Source: DATFXF01 sp035258565 (GTDB taxonomy: Bacteria; Acidobacteriota; Terriglobia; Acidiferrales; UBA7541). Taken from it: a DNA stretch of 24,189 bases. Below the pieces are notes generated by a model, which saw only the letters and a list, made by a program, of their open reading frames with translations, ran no database searches and was not told the origin of the DNA. Within the stretch, counting starts at the first letter, position 1, and each line of letters begins with the position of its first letter. The stretch covers positions 1-24,189 of the forward strand of contig DATFXF010000356.1 of the NCBI GenBank assembly GCA_035258565.1, read 5' to 3'. This document shows positions 1 to 8,506 of the stretch, piece by piece. The position numbers and the translations under genes are program-made.

Positions 1-2
1 TG

Positions 3-36
3 CATCCTTGTTGATCTGTGGTTTCATGGTCTTGAG
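3..36. repeat. Dispersed repeat-like sequence, copy 1
   Basis: The stretch from CATCC to CTTGAG, just before mutL, shares an exact 12-base core (TGTTGATCTGTG, 9-20) and a similar layout with 21867-21904. This resembles a short degenerate repeat family common in genomes of this kind. It is not an insertion sequence. Confidence 0.35.
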
Positions 37-45
37 CGCTGACCA

Positions 46-1941
46 ATGTCGCCCATAAGAATTCTTCCGGAAAGCGTCGCCAACAAGATTGCCGCGGGTG
101 AGGTGGTGGAGCGGCCCGCATCGGTGGTGAAGGAGTTGGTCGAGAACGCGCTCGATGCGGGTGCGCGCACGGTTCGCGTCGAAGTTGAATCGGGCGGCAA
201 GCGCATGATTCGTGTGCTGGACGACGGCTCCGGGATGGCGCACGACGATGCGCTGCTGGCCTTTGAGCGCCATGCCACCTCGAAGCTCCGCACGGCCGAC
301 GACTTGCTCTCGATTCGGACGCTTGGCTTCCGCGGCGAGGCACTGCCCTCGATCGCCGCGGTTGCGCGGCTGCTGCTTGAAACGCGTGCGGCAGAGGAAG
401 AGCAAGGCACGCGCATCGAATTCGCCGGCGGCAAGCTGGTGAGTGTGAAGCCGGCGGGCGTGCCGGTGGGCACAGCGCTGAGCGTGGCGGACATTTTTTA
501 TTGCCTGCCGGCGCGGCGAGCGTTTCTGAAGTCCGAGACGACGGAGCTGGCACACATCGCTTCGGTGGTGACACACTATGCGCTGGCGCATCCAGAGAAG
601 CAGTTTCTCCTGAAGACTCCGGATCAAGACATCGTCAACGCCACACCGGTCGGAGGACTCTCCGAACGCGTCTATCAGCTCTTTGGCCGCCAGGCGCTGG
701 AGGAACTGGTTGAGATTCCCGCGACGAGTCTACCGGTCCGCGCCCTGATCCCCGAGCCGGAACTCAAGCCCGAAGAGCCCGAGCTGACCGTTCGCGGGTT
801 CGTCTCGCGCCCGGAAGTTCAGCGGCCGAACCGCAACGGCATCTTCATCTTCGTCCATCGACGCCTGGTGCGCGACCGGCTGATCCTGCACGCGATCCAC
901 GAGGCCTACCGCAATATCCTGCCACCCAATGTCTTTCCGACGGTGCTGCTGTTCCTCGAGCTGCCCTACGAGGAAGTGGACGTGAACGTGCATCCATCGA
1001 AAGTCGAAGTGCGCTTCCGACATCCGCAGATTGTGCACGATCTCGCACGCGATTCCATTCGGCAGGCGCTGGTGCGGGCGCGGCCGATCGCGAGTTTTCC
1101 CGCGGCGAAGGCCGCTGCCGCAGCACAAGGCGGCGCAGGCTTCGCAGCTGAGGGAGCCTCAACGTCTGGTACCGATCCCGGCGCCGTTCGGGACTTTCGG
1201 TTGACCGGTGCGCCGCTCGGGCCGGAGCCCGAGCGGCTTGCGTTTGCCGTGGGGCAGTCGATTGATCTTGCGGTGGGACCCGAGGAGTTCGCCGAGAGAT
1301 TCCGTGAGGTTGCGGCGCAGCAACTCGAGACTCCCGCTGCGGCCGGTGCCGCCGGCGGGGGCATCGCGGACCTAAAGCCGCTGGGACAGGTGAACGCGAG
1401 CTTCATTGTCGCCGTGAACGCGCAGGGTCTGTGGATCATTGACCAGCATGTAGCGCACGAGCGTGTGCTTTTCGAGCAACACCTGCGCGCGCGCCGCGAG
1501 GGCCGGATCAACGGCCAGCGGCTGCTGGTGCCGATGGTTGTCGAGCTTTCGCCGCGGCAACTGGTGATCTTCGACCGCATCGCCGAGGAACTGGATGCCA
1601 ACGGCTTTGAGGTGAGCCACATCGGCCCGCGCAGCGTGGCCATCCAGACAGCGCCGGCGGGGATTCGGAGCGCGGATGCCGAGCGCCTGCTCACGGAGAT
1701 CCTCGACGGCGTCGAGCGCGAAGCGGCAGCCATCTCGCTTGAAACATTGCAGGCCAAGATTGCGGCTTCGACTTCGTGCCACGCGGCCATCAAGGTGAAT
1801 ATGCCGCTTGATCAGAGCAAGATGGAATGGCTGGTGGAGGAGCTCGCCCGCACGGAATGCCCGATGAGCTGCCCGCACGGCCGGCCGATTGTCCTGTGTT
1901 ACTCGTTGCGCGAGATCGAGCGGGCGTTCAAGCGAACTTGA
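46..1941 (+). CDS. mutL: DNA mismatch repair protein MutL
   Basis: MutL couples mismatch recognition by MutS to strand incision. The 631-residue length fits the family. The N-terminal GHKL ATPase is clear: ENALDAGA near residue 33, DDGSGM near 59 and GFRGEALPSIA near 94. The C-terminal dimerisation/endonuclease domain starts around residue 440. It carries DQHVAHERVLFE at 466-477, close to the metal-binding DQHA-x2-E-x4-E motif but with Val for Ala. It also has an SCHAAIK segment and CPHGRP near 609. These motifs mark latent-nuclease MutL proteins, as opposed to the E. coli type that uses MutH. A low-complexity Ala/Gly/Pro linker (about 345-440) joins the domains. The ATG at 46 has only a weak ribosome-binding site, but the protein begins with the expected MSPIRILPESVANKIAAGEV-like start. 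cmk follows after 27 bases, so the two are probably co-transcribed. Confidence 0.97.
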   Translation: MSPIRILPESVANKIAAGEVVERPASVVKELVENALDAGARTVRVEVESGGKRMIRVLDDGSGMAHDDALLAFERHATSKLRTADDLLSIRTLGFRGEALPSIAAVARLLLETRAAEEEQGTRIEFAGGKLVSVKPAGVPVGTALSVADIFYCLPARRAFLKSETTELAHIASVVTHYALAHPEKQFLLKTPDQDIVNATPVGGLSERVYQLFGRQALEELVEIPATSLPVRALIPEPELKPEEPELTVRGFVSRPEVQRPNRNGIFIFVHRRLVRDRLILHAIHEAYRNILPPNVFPTVLLFLELPYEEVDVNVHPSKVEVRFRHPQIVHDLARDSIRQALVRARPIASFPAAKAAAAAQGGAGFAAEGASTSGTDPGAVRDFRLTGAPLGPEPERLAFAVGQSIDLAVGPEEFAERFREVAAQQLETPAAAGAAGGGIADLKPLGQVNASFIVAVNAQGLWIIDQHVAHERVLFEQHLRARREGRINGQRLLVPMVVELSPRQLVIFDRIAEELDANGFEVSHIGPRSVAIQTAPAGIRSADAERLLTEILDGVEREAAAISLETLQAKIAASTSCHAAIKVNMPLDQSKMEWLVEELARTECPMSCPHGRPIVLCYSLREIERAFKRT

Positions 1942-1968
1942 CCGGTGGATCGATGGGAACCCCGTTCG

Positions 1969-2679
1969 ATGCGCAAGCTGATCATCGCGATTGACGGGCC
2001 GGTGGGCTCGGGAAAGAGCAGCGTGGCGCGGCGCGTGGCCGAGCTGTTGGGGTACACCTTTCTCGATAGTGGCGCGATGTATCGCGCCTTGGCCCTGAAG
2101 GCGCTTCGGCAGGGCGTGCCGCTCGATGCTCCTGAAGCGCTCGAAGCGCTTGCCGGGCAGACGCACATTGACCTCGAGCCGGTGGGGTCAGCGAGCGCGG
2201 GCGGGCTCCGCGTGCGGCTGGATGGCGCGGACGTGACCGAGGCGATTCGCACTGCGGAGGTGTCGCAAGCCGCATCCAAGGTGGCAGTGATTCCGGGCAT
2301 GCGGCGGGTGCTGGTGGCCGAGCAGCGCCGAGCCGGCGAGCGCGGCGGCGTCGTGATGGAAGGGCGCGACATCGGCACCGTCGTCTTTCCCGACGCCGAT
2401 CTGAAGATTTTTCTTGAGGCCTCACCGGAAGTGCGCGCCGAGCGGCGCTGGCGCGCATCCAAGCGGGAGGGCGAGCGGATTGAGCTCGCCCGCATGAGGG
2501 AGGAGGTTTGCGAGCGCGACCGGCGCGACCGCGAGCGGGCGACCTCGCCGCTGGCCCGCGCTTCGGATGCCGTCGTCGTGGACAACACCGCAATGGACGT
2601 TGAGGAAACGGCGCGGCTCATCGTGTTCCTAGCCAAGGAACGAGAGAGTGCGTCCACGCCTGCGAAGGCGGATTCATAA
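1969..2679 (+). CDS. cmk: Cytidylate kinase
   Basis: Cytidylate kinase phosphorylates CMP and dCMP with ATP in pyrimidine nucleotide salvage. The P-loop GPVGSGKS lies at residues 10-17. It is followed by the CMP-binding DSGAMYRA and the EGRDIGTVVFPDADLKIFL segment diagnostic of the family. At 236 residues the length is normal. The frame is open back to a GTG at 1945, only three bases after mutL, but the ATG at 1969 places the start directly before the first beta strand (MRKLIIAIDGP) as in other cytidylate kinases. The stop lies 25 bases before the DUF885 gene, which suggests an operon with mutL upstream. Confidence 0.95.
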   Translation: MRKLIIAIDGPVGSGKSSVARRVAELLGYTFLDSGAMYRALALKALRQGVPLDAPEALEALAGQTHIDLEPVGSASAGGLRVRLDGADVTEAIRTAEVSQAASKVAVIPGMRRVLVAEQRRAGERGGVVMEGRDIGTVVFPDADLKIFLEASPEVRAERRWRASKREGERIELARMREEVCERDRRDRERATSPLARASDAVVVDNTAMDVEETARLIVFLAKERESASTPAKADS

Positions 2680-2704
2680 ACCTAGTGGACACCAGGAGGC
2701 TTCG

Positions 2705-4579
2705 ATGCGCTCGAAATCCCTTCGGGGAGTTTTGCTTGGCCTGGCCCTGGTGCTTCTGCCGCACTTGGCGCTGGCACGACCCACACCTCAAGTGAAAAAA
2801 CCGCAGTCGAACACGGGGAGCAAGGACACGGGCCAGCAGCTTCGGCAATTCCTGGCCGAGGATTGGAAGCGCTGGATGATCGAGTACCCCGAAGTGGCTA
2901 CCCTAGTGGGCTACCCGGGACAGAATGGCCGCTGGAGGGATGATTCTCCCGCTGCCATCGAGCGCCGGAACCAACATCCGCGCGAGAGCCTCGCGTCGCT
3001 GCTCGAGATCGAGCGCTCGAAGCTTTCTCCGGGCGAACAATTGAATTACGACCTGTACCGGAGTCTGCTCGAGAGCGCGGTCGAGGGGGAAGGGTTTCAT
3101 TTCGACCCGCTGCCCTTCCGCTTCGTCATTCCCCGCAATCTCTGGATGCCACTCAATCAGCGCGAGGGCGTGCAATTGGAAGTCGCCGCGACCATCAACC
3201 TCATGCCCACCCGGCGCGCGAGCGATTACGAAGACATCGTGGCGCGACTCGAAGGCGTGCCGGCGCTCGTGGACCAGGACATCGGGTTGCTCCGCGAGGG
3301 CCTGCGTCATGGCTGGACGCCGCCAAAGATCACTCTTCGCGCCGTTCCCAAGCAACTCGAAGACCAGATCCTCCGAGACGCGCTCGCGAGCCCTCTCCTC
3401 GGCGCGTTCCGCAACTTTCCTGCTTCGGTATCCGCGGCCGAACGCGACCGTCTGACCAAACAAGCGCAGGCGGCCTACACCGGCAAGGTTGTCCCCGCTT
3501 TCCGCAAGTTGCGCGATTTCCTAGTCGAGACCTACATCCCGGCCTGTCGGGAAACGATCGCGGTGAACGCGCTGCCCGGCGGCGAGGCCGTTTACGCCTA
3601 TCTTGTCCGCTGGCACACGACCACCCCTCTGGCCCCCAAGCAGATTCACGAAATCGGCCTTGCGGAGGTGAAGCGCATTCGCGCGGAGATGGACCAGCTC
3701 ATCCGGAAGACGGGTTGTCGGGGCTCGTTCGCGGATTTCTCGAAATTCCTGCGCACTGAGCCACGCTTTTATTTCACCGAGGAAGCGAGCCTGGTCACTG
3801 CCTACCGCGACATCGCCAAGCGCGCCGACCCGGAGCTGGCGCATCTGTTCGGCAAGCTGCCGCGTCTGCCTTATGGCGTGACTCCCATTCCCGCCTTCAA
3901 GGCGCCGACCGAGACCACCGCCTATTATGAGGCGGGCTCACCCGCAGCTGGTCGCCCGGGCTTTTACTACGTGAACACCTACGATCTCAAATCGCGGCCG
4001 AAGTGGGAGATGGAAGCGCTGACCCTGCACGAGGCCGTCCCGGGACACCATCTGCAAATTGCGCTGGCGCAGGAACTCGAGGGCATGCCCGATTTTCGCA
4101 AGCATGTGGGCTATACAGCGTTTGTCGAGGGCTGGGGGCTTTACTCGGAGAGCCTCGGCGAGGAGATGGGCTTCTATAGCGATCCCTATGCCAAGTTCGG
4201 GCAGCTCACCTACGAGATGTGGCGGGCCATTCGGCTGGTGGTGGACACGGGGATGCACACGATGGGCTGGAGCCGCGAGCAGGCCATCCAATTCTTTCTC
4301 GAGAACTCCAGCAAGACCGAGCACGACATCACTGTGGAGGTGGACCGCTATATCGTCTGGCCAGGACAGGCGTTGGCGTACAAGATCGGCCAGCTCAAGC
4401 TCCAGGAGCTGCGCGCGCATGCCACGCGCGAGCTGGGCGACCGCTTCCGCATTCGTGCCTTCCACGACGTCCTCCACGCCGAAGGCGCGCAGCCGCTCGA
4501 TGTGCTGGAGCGGCGCATGAAGGTTTGGGTAAACGAGGAACGAGCCAAGCGGGCGGCAGGAGAGAAGCAAGAAGAATAG
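2705..4579 (+). CDS. Exported DUF885 family metallohydrolase
   Basis: This 624-residue protein belongs to the DUF885 family, zinc-dependent peptidase-like proteins found in many bacteria. The diagnostic HEAVPGHH lies at residues 442-449 (two His plus Glu of a gluzincin-like site). It is followed by FVEGWGLYSE, which supplies a further acidic residue, and a conserved helix with DTGMHTMGWS. A signal peptide (charged MRSKSLRG, hydrophobic core, cleavage near LALA-R) implies export to the periplasm. The start is set by AGGAGG at 2694-2699, five bases before the ATG at 2705. An upstream in-frame start at 2648 would overlap cmk and hide the signal peptide. The substrate cannot be read from sequence; peptides are the likely class. 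The gene ends 24 bases from the convergent rho. Confidence 0.9.
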   Translation: MRSKSLRGVLLGLALVLLPHLALARPTPQVKKPQSNTGSKDTGQQLRQFLAEDWKRWMIEYPEVATLVGYPGQNGRWRDDSPAAIERRNQHPRESLASLLEIERSKLSPGEQLNYDLYRSLLESAVEGEGFHFDPLPFRFVIPRNLWMPLNQREGVQLEVAATINLMPTRRASDYEDIVARLEGVPALVDQDIGLLREGLRHGWTPPKITLRAVPKQLEDQILRDALASPLLGAFRNFPASVSAAERDRLTKQAQAAYTGKVVPAFRKLRDFLVETYIPACRETIAVNALPGGEAVYAYLVRWHTTTPLAPKQIHEIGLAEVKRIRAEMDQLIRKTGCRGSFADFSKFLRTEPRFYFTEEASLVTAYRDIAKRADPELAHLFGKLPRLPYGVTPIPAFKAPTETTAYYEAGSPAAGRPGFYYVNTYDLKSRPKWEMEALTLHEAVPGHHLQIALAQELEGMPDFRKHVGYTAFVEGWGLYSESLGEEMGFYSDPYAKFGQLTYEMWRAIRLVVDTGMHTMGWSREQAIQFFLENSSKTEHDITVEVDRYIVWPGQALAYKIGQLKLQELRAHATRELGDRFRIRAFHDVLHAEGAQPLDVLERRMKVWVNEERAKRAAGEKQEE

Positions 4580-4603
4580 AGAGGAGTGGGCCCGGGACGA
4601 CGT

Positions 4604-5863
4604 TTAGTTCGGTGAGGACATGGAGGCCAGGAACTCCGCGTTGGACTTCGTCTTGGCCAGCCGGCCCAGGAGAAGCTCCATGGCTTCCACTGGCGACAGC
4701 GGGTTCAGCACTTTGCGCAGCACCCACACGCGGTTCAGCTCGTCGGGCGGCAGCAGCAGCTCTTCCTTGCGCGTTCCGGAGCGGTTGATGTCAATCGCGG
4801 GGAAGATGCGCTTGTCAACCAGCCGCCGGTCGAGGTTGATCTCCATGTTGCCGGTACCCTTGAATTCTTCGAAGATGACGTCGTCCATGCGGCTGCCGGT
4901 ATCGATCAGCGCGGTGGCGATGATGGTGAGCGAGCCGCCCTCCTCGACGTTGCGGGCGGCGGCGAAGAAGCGACGCGGCCGCTGGAGCGCGTTGGCGTCG
5001 ATGCCGCCGGAGAGCACCTTGCCCGAAGGCGGTGTCACCGCGTTGTAGGCGCGCGCAAGCCGCGTGATGGAGTCGAGCAAAATGACGACGTCGCGCTTGT
5101 GCTCGACAAGGCGCTTGGCCTTTTCCAGCACCATTTCTGCGACCTGAATGTGCCGCTGGGGAGGCTCGTCGAACGTCGAGCTGATGACTTCGCCCTTCAC
5201 AGTGCGCTGCATGTCGGTGACTTCTTCGGGCCGCTCGTCAATCAGGAGCACGATCAGCGCCACTTCGGGATGGTTCGCGGTGACGGAGTTGGCGATCGAT
5301 TGCAACATCATGGTTTTGCCCGTGCGGGGTGGCGCAACGATCAGGCCCCGCTGGCCCTTGCCGAGCGGGCAGAGCAGGTCCAGGACGCGCCCGGTGAGAC
5401 CCTCCTTCGTGGTTTCCAGCTTCAGCCGGCCCTGCGGGTAGAGTGGCGTCAAGTTGTCGAAGAAGATCTTGTTGCGCGCCACTTCGGGGTCCTCGAAGTT
5501 GACGGCCTCCACCTTGATCAGCGCGAAGTATCGCTCGCCGTCTTTCGGCGGACGCACCTGGCCCGAGACGGTATCGCCGGTGCGCAAATCGAACTTGCGG
5601 ATCTGCGACGGTGAGACGTAGATGTCGTCGGGGCCCGGCAGATAGTTGTATTCGGGTGCGCGCAGGAAGCCGAAGCCGTCCGGCAGGCACTCGAGCACTC
5701 CTTCGGAGAAGATCAAGCCGTTCTTCTCGGTCTGCGCGCGGAGGATCTGGAAGATCAGCTCCTGCTTGCGCATGCCGCTGGCGCCGGGGATGTTCAGCTC
5801 CTTGGCGATCTTCGCCAAATCGGTGATGTTTTTCTCTTTGAGTTCTGCAAGGCTAATGCTCAT
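4604..5863 (-). CDS. rho: Transcription termination factor Rho
   Basis: Rho is a hexameric RNA-dependent ATPase that ends transcription. The 419-residue protein has the N-terminal Rho helical domain (SLAELKEKNITDLAKIAKEL). An RNA-binding cold-shock-like fold follows, with DGFGFLR at 62-68 in the primary RNA site. Walker A APPRTGKT is at 177-184 and Walker B DVVILLDS at 258-265. The Q-loop GKVLSGGID lies at 281-289, and GTRKEELLLPP near 363 is standard. No large insertion precedes the RNA-binding domain, unlike many actinobacterial Rho proteins. The start codon has AAGGAAAG about nine bases upstream. The gene is last in the minus-strand block, 202 bases after lon, so it may have its own promoter. 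Rho is often autoregulated through its leader, but no specific element was identified. Confidence 0.97.
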   Translation of the reverse strand: MSISLAELKEKNITDLAKIAKELNIPGASGMRKQELIFQILRAQTEKNGLIFSEGVLECLPDGFGFLRAPEYNYLPGPDDIYVSPSQIRKFDLRTGDTVSGQVRPPKDGERYFALIKVEAVNFEDPEVARNKIFFDNLTPLYPQGRLKLETTKEGLTGRVLDLLCPLGKGQRGLIVAPPRTGKTMMLQSIANSVTANHPEVALIVLLIDERPEEVTDMQRTVKGEVISSTFDEPPQRHIQVAEMVLEKAKRLVEHKRDVVILLDSITRLARAYNAVTPPSGKVLSGGIDANALQRPRRFFAAARNVEEGGSLTIIATALIDTGSRMDDVIFEEFKGTGNMEINLDRRLVDKRIFPAIDINRSGTRKEELLLPPDELNRVWVLRKVLNPLSPVEAMELLLGRLAKTKSNAEFLASMSSPN

Positions 5864-6065
5864 CGTATTCTTTCCTTGATTCGAGCCTGGTTCCCGACGT
5901 TTCGAGAGCAGGCTTGGTTTGAGGTTCCGGTCGTCTCCGGGCAGGAGATGATCGCTTCCGATCAGGATGTACCGGGACAGTGAACCAATATCTTTGAATC
6001 GAGCGGTGCCGGGCGCTCCGAATCTGGCGAGGACTCGGGCAGGGCAGGCCGAGGGTCGTCCCCCC

Positions 6066-8474
6066 TTAGTTGGTCAATCCCTGATCCTTTTCGACGTCCG
6101 CTTCAAACTTCGGTGCGACCTCCGGGACCGGCGGGTGTCCGGTCACCGGGAGCGGCAGCTCCAGGGCGTACTGCAAGACCTCGTCCATCATCTCCACGAA
6201 CTTGATGGCCACACTGGACTGGACCTCCGGCGGGATTTCCGCGAGGTCTTTTTCGTTGTCCTTCGGCAGGATCACTGTGCGCAGGCCCATGCGGTGAGCG
6301 GCGAGCATTTTTTCTTTGACACCGCCGATGGGCAGTACCTTGCCGCGCAGGGTGATCTCGCCGGTCATGGCTACGTCGCAACGCACACGGATCTTGGTTA
6401 GGGCGCTGACGATCGCGGTGGCGATGGTGATTCCGGCCGACGGGCCGTCCTTGGGGATCGCGCCCTCGGGCACGTGGACGTGGATGTCCAGGTGACGGTA
6501 GAAGTCCTTCGGCAGGCCAAAATTTCCGGTGCGCGAACGCACGTAACTCATCGCCGCCTGCGCCGATTCCTGCATGACATCGCCCAGCTTGCCGGTGAGC
6601 GTCAGCCGGCCCTTGCCTTCCATCAGCGTAGCCTCGGTGCCCAGCACCTGCCCGCCGACCTCGGTCCAGGCAAGCCCGGTGGCCAGGCCGACCTCATTGT
6701 GCTTCTCGGCCCAGATTTCGCGGAACTTGATGACGCCGAGGTAGTCCTGGACATTCGCGGGGGTGATCTCGACCTTGATTTCCCTGCCTTCAGTCACCAC
6801 TTTGCGCGAGACCTTCCGGGCGATGTTGGCAATTTCGCGCTCCAGGTTGCGCACGCCGGCCTCGTGCGTGTAGTGCCGGATGATGTGGGTGATGGCTTCT
6901 TCGGTGAAGATCAAGTTGTTCTCGCCGAGCCCAGCAGCCTCGCGCTGCTTCTTCACCAAAAACCGCTTGGCGATCTGAAGCTTCTCGAGCTCCGTGTAGC
7001 CGGGAAGACGGAGGATCTCCATGCGATCCTGCAGGGGCTGCGGGATGGTGTGCAGCACGTTGGCGGTGCAGATGAACATCACCTTCGACAGGTCGTACTC
7101 GACATCGAGGTAATGGTCGGTGAAGGCGTGGTTCAGTTCGGGATCGAGCACCTCCATCAGGGCCGCTGAGGGGTCGCCGCGGAAATCCATGGACATCTTA
7201 TCCACTTCATCGAGCACAAAGACCGGATTCACTGTGCCCGCCTTCTTCATCATCTGGATGATCTGGCCGGGCAGCGCACCGATGTAGGTGCGGCGATGGC
7301 CGCGAATCTCGGCCTCATCGCGCACGCCGCCGAGCGACACGCGCACGAACTTGCGGCCCGTGGCGCGGCCGATGGACATGGCGAGCGAAGTCTTGCCGAC
7401 GCCCGGCGGGCCGACGAAACACAGGATCGAACCCTTGGGGTTCTTGACCAGTTGCCGCACCGCCAAGTATTCGAGAATGCGCTCCTTGATCTTCTCCAGG
7501 CCGTAGTGGTCTTCTTCCAGAATGCGCTCGGCCGCGCTGATGTCGCGGATCTCCTTGGACTTCTTCTTCCACGGCACGGCGATCAGCCAGTCGAGGTAGT
7601 TGCGGCTCACTGTAGATTCGGCCGACATCGGCGGCATCATCTCCAGCCGCTTCAACTCCTGAATGGCTTTCTCGTGGACATCCTTGGCCATGCCGGCCGC
7701 GTCGATCTTCTTCTTGAGCTCGTCAATTTCGCTCTTCTCGCCCCGCCCGAGCTCCTTCTGGATGGCCTTCATCTTCTCGTTCAGGTAGTACTCTTTCTGA
7801 GCGCGCTCCATCTGCCGCTTCACGCGCGTATTGATGCTGCGATCCACGTTCAGCTTCTCGATTTCGATCTCCAGGATTTCGGAGACGCGCTGCAAGCGAT
7901 CGAACACATCGAAATTCTCGAGCAGCTCCTGCTTCTCTTCGACGGGGAGCTGGAGATTGGCGGCGATGGTGTCGGAGAGCTTATTGGGATCGTCCACCCG
8001 AGCCGCGGCGATCATCGTGTCGTAGTTCAGGCTCTGGGAGAGCTTGACGTACTGCTCGAATAGCCCGGTGACCTTGGTGACGGCTTGTTCGAGCTGCGGC
8101 GTGCTCTCGACCTTGACGGGCACCAGGCGCAGGGTGGCGCGGAAGAAGCCTTCTTCGGTCGAAATCTGAACGACCTTGGCGCGTTCCGCGCCTTCGACCA
8201 GAACCTTGATGTTGCCATCGGGCAGTTTGACGCTCTGTACGATGTTGGCGAGCGTGCCGACCTGGTAGATCTCGCTGGGTTTCGGGTCATCCACGGAGGC
8301 GTCGTGCTGGGTGGCTAGGAAGATCTTCTTGTCGCCGGCCAGTGCCTCCTCGAGTGCGCGCACGGAGGCTTCCCGGCCGACAATGAAGGGAGTCATCATC
8401 TGCGGGAAGATGACCATATCCCGCACCGGCATCATGGGCACGCGTTTCAAGTCGTTTCTCTCCCGGTTGAACAT
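6066..8474 (-). CDS. lon: ATP-dependent protease Lon (LonA type)
   Basis: LonA degrades misfolded and regulatory proteins in the cytoplasm. The 802-residue chain has the N-terminal LON substrate-binding domain (about 8-205) and a coiled linker (about 205-300). The AAA+ module has Walker A GPPGVGKT at 355-362 and Walker B VFVLDEVD at 418-425. The C-terminal Ser-Lys protease has PKDGPSAG with nucleophile Ser679 and GGVKEK with the catalytic Lys near 720. All catalytic elements are intact. The ATG has GGAG four bases upstream. That Shine-Dalgarno abuts a GC-only hairpin (8483-8498) that could limit ribosome access. lon begins 32 bases after clpX ends, so read-through from clpX is likely. Confidence 0.97.
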   Translation of the reverse strand: MFNRERNDLKRVPMMPVRDMVIFPQMMTPFIVGREASVRALEEALAGDKKIFLATQHDASVDDPKPSEIYQVGTLANIVQSVKLPDGNIKVLVEGAERAKVVQISTEEGFFRATLRLVPVKVESTPQLEQAVTKVTGLFEQYVKLSQSLNYDTMIAAARVDDPNKLSDTIAANLQLPVEEKQELLENFDVFDRLQRVSEILEIEIEKLNVDRSINTRVKRQMERAQKEYYLNEKMKAIQKELGRGEKSEIDELKKKIDAAGMAKDVHEKAIQELKRLEMMPPMSAESTVSRNYLDWLIAVPWKKKSKEIRDISAAERILEEDHYGLEKIKERILEYLAVRQLVKNPKGSILCFVGPPGVGKTSLAMSIGRATGRKFVRVSLGGVRDEAEIRGHRRTYIGALPGQIIQMMKKAGTVNPVFVLDEVDKMSMDFRGDPSAALMEVLDPELNHAFTDHYLDVEYDLSKVMFICTANVLHTIPQPLQDRMEILRLPGYTELEKLQIAKRFLVKKQREAAGLGENNLIFTEEAITHIIRHYTHEAGVRNLEREIANIARKVSRKVVTEGREIKVEITPANVQDYLGVIKFREIWAEKHNEVGLATGLAWTEVGGQVLGTEATLMEGKGRLTLTGKLGDVMQESAQAAMSYVRSRTGNFGLPKDFYRHLDIHVHVPEGAIPKDGPSAGITIATAIVSALTKIRVRCDVAMTGEITLRGKVLPIGGVKEKMLAAHRMGLRTVILPKDNEKDLAEIPPEVQSSVAIKFVEMMDEVLQYALELPLPVTGHPPVPEVAPKFEADVEKDQGLTN

Positions 8475-8482
8475 TGCTCTCC

Positions 8483-8498
8483 GGGGCCCCTGGGCCCC
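8483..8498 (-). promoter_or_regulatory. GC hairpin abutting the lon ribosome-binding site
   Basis: In the 32-base clpX-lon gap the sequence GGGGCCC-CT-GGGCCCC forms a potential 7-bp all-GC stem. On the transcribed minus strand its base sits directly against the lon Shine-Dalgarno GGAG at 8479-8482. It is not followed by a T-run on the transcript, so an intrinsic terminator is unlikely. A role in lon translation or in mRNA processing is inference. Confidence 0.4.
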
Positions 8499-8506
8499 TC
8501 CCCCAA

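Noticed and set aside
966..1793. Long minus-strand open frame within mutL
   Set aside because: It is antisense to a clear mutL gene, has Ser/Arg/Ala-rich shadow composition and no ribosome-binding site.
7296..8063. Long plus-strand open frame opposite lon, Leu/Asp/His-rich
   Set aside because: Its composition is the expected complement of Glu/Lys/Gln-rich lon helices, and it has no family resemblance.
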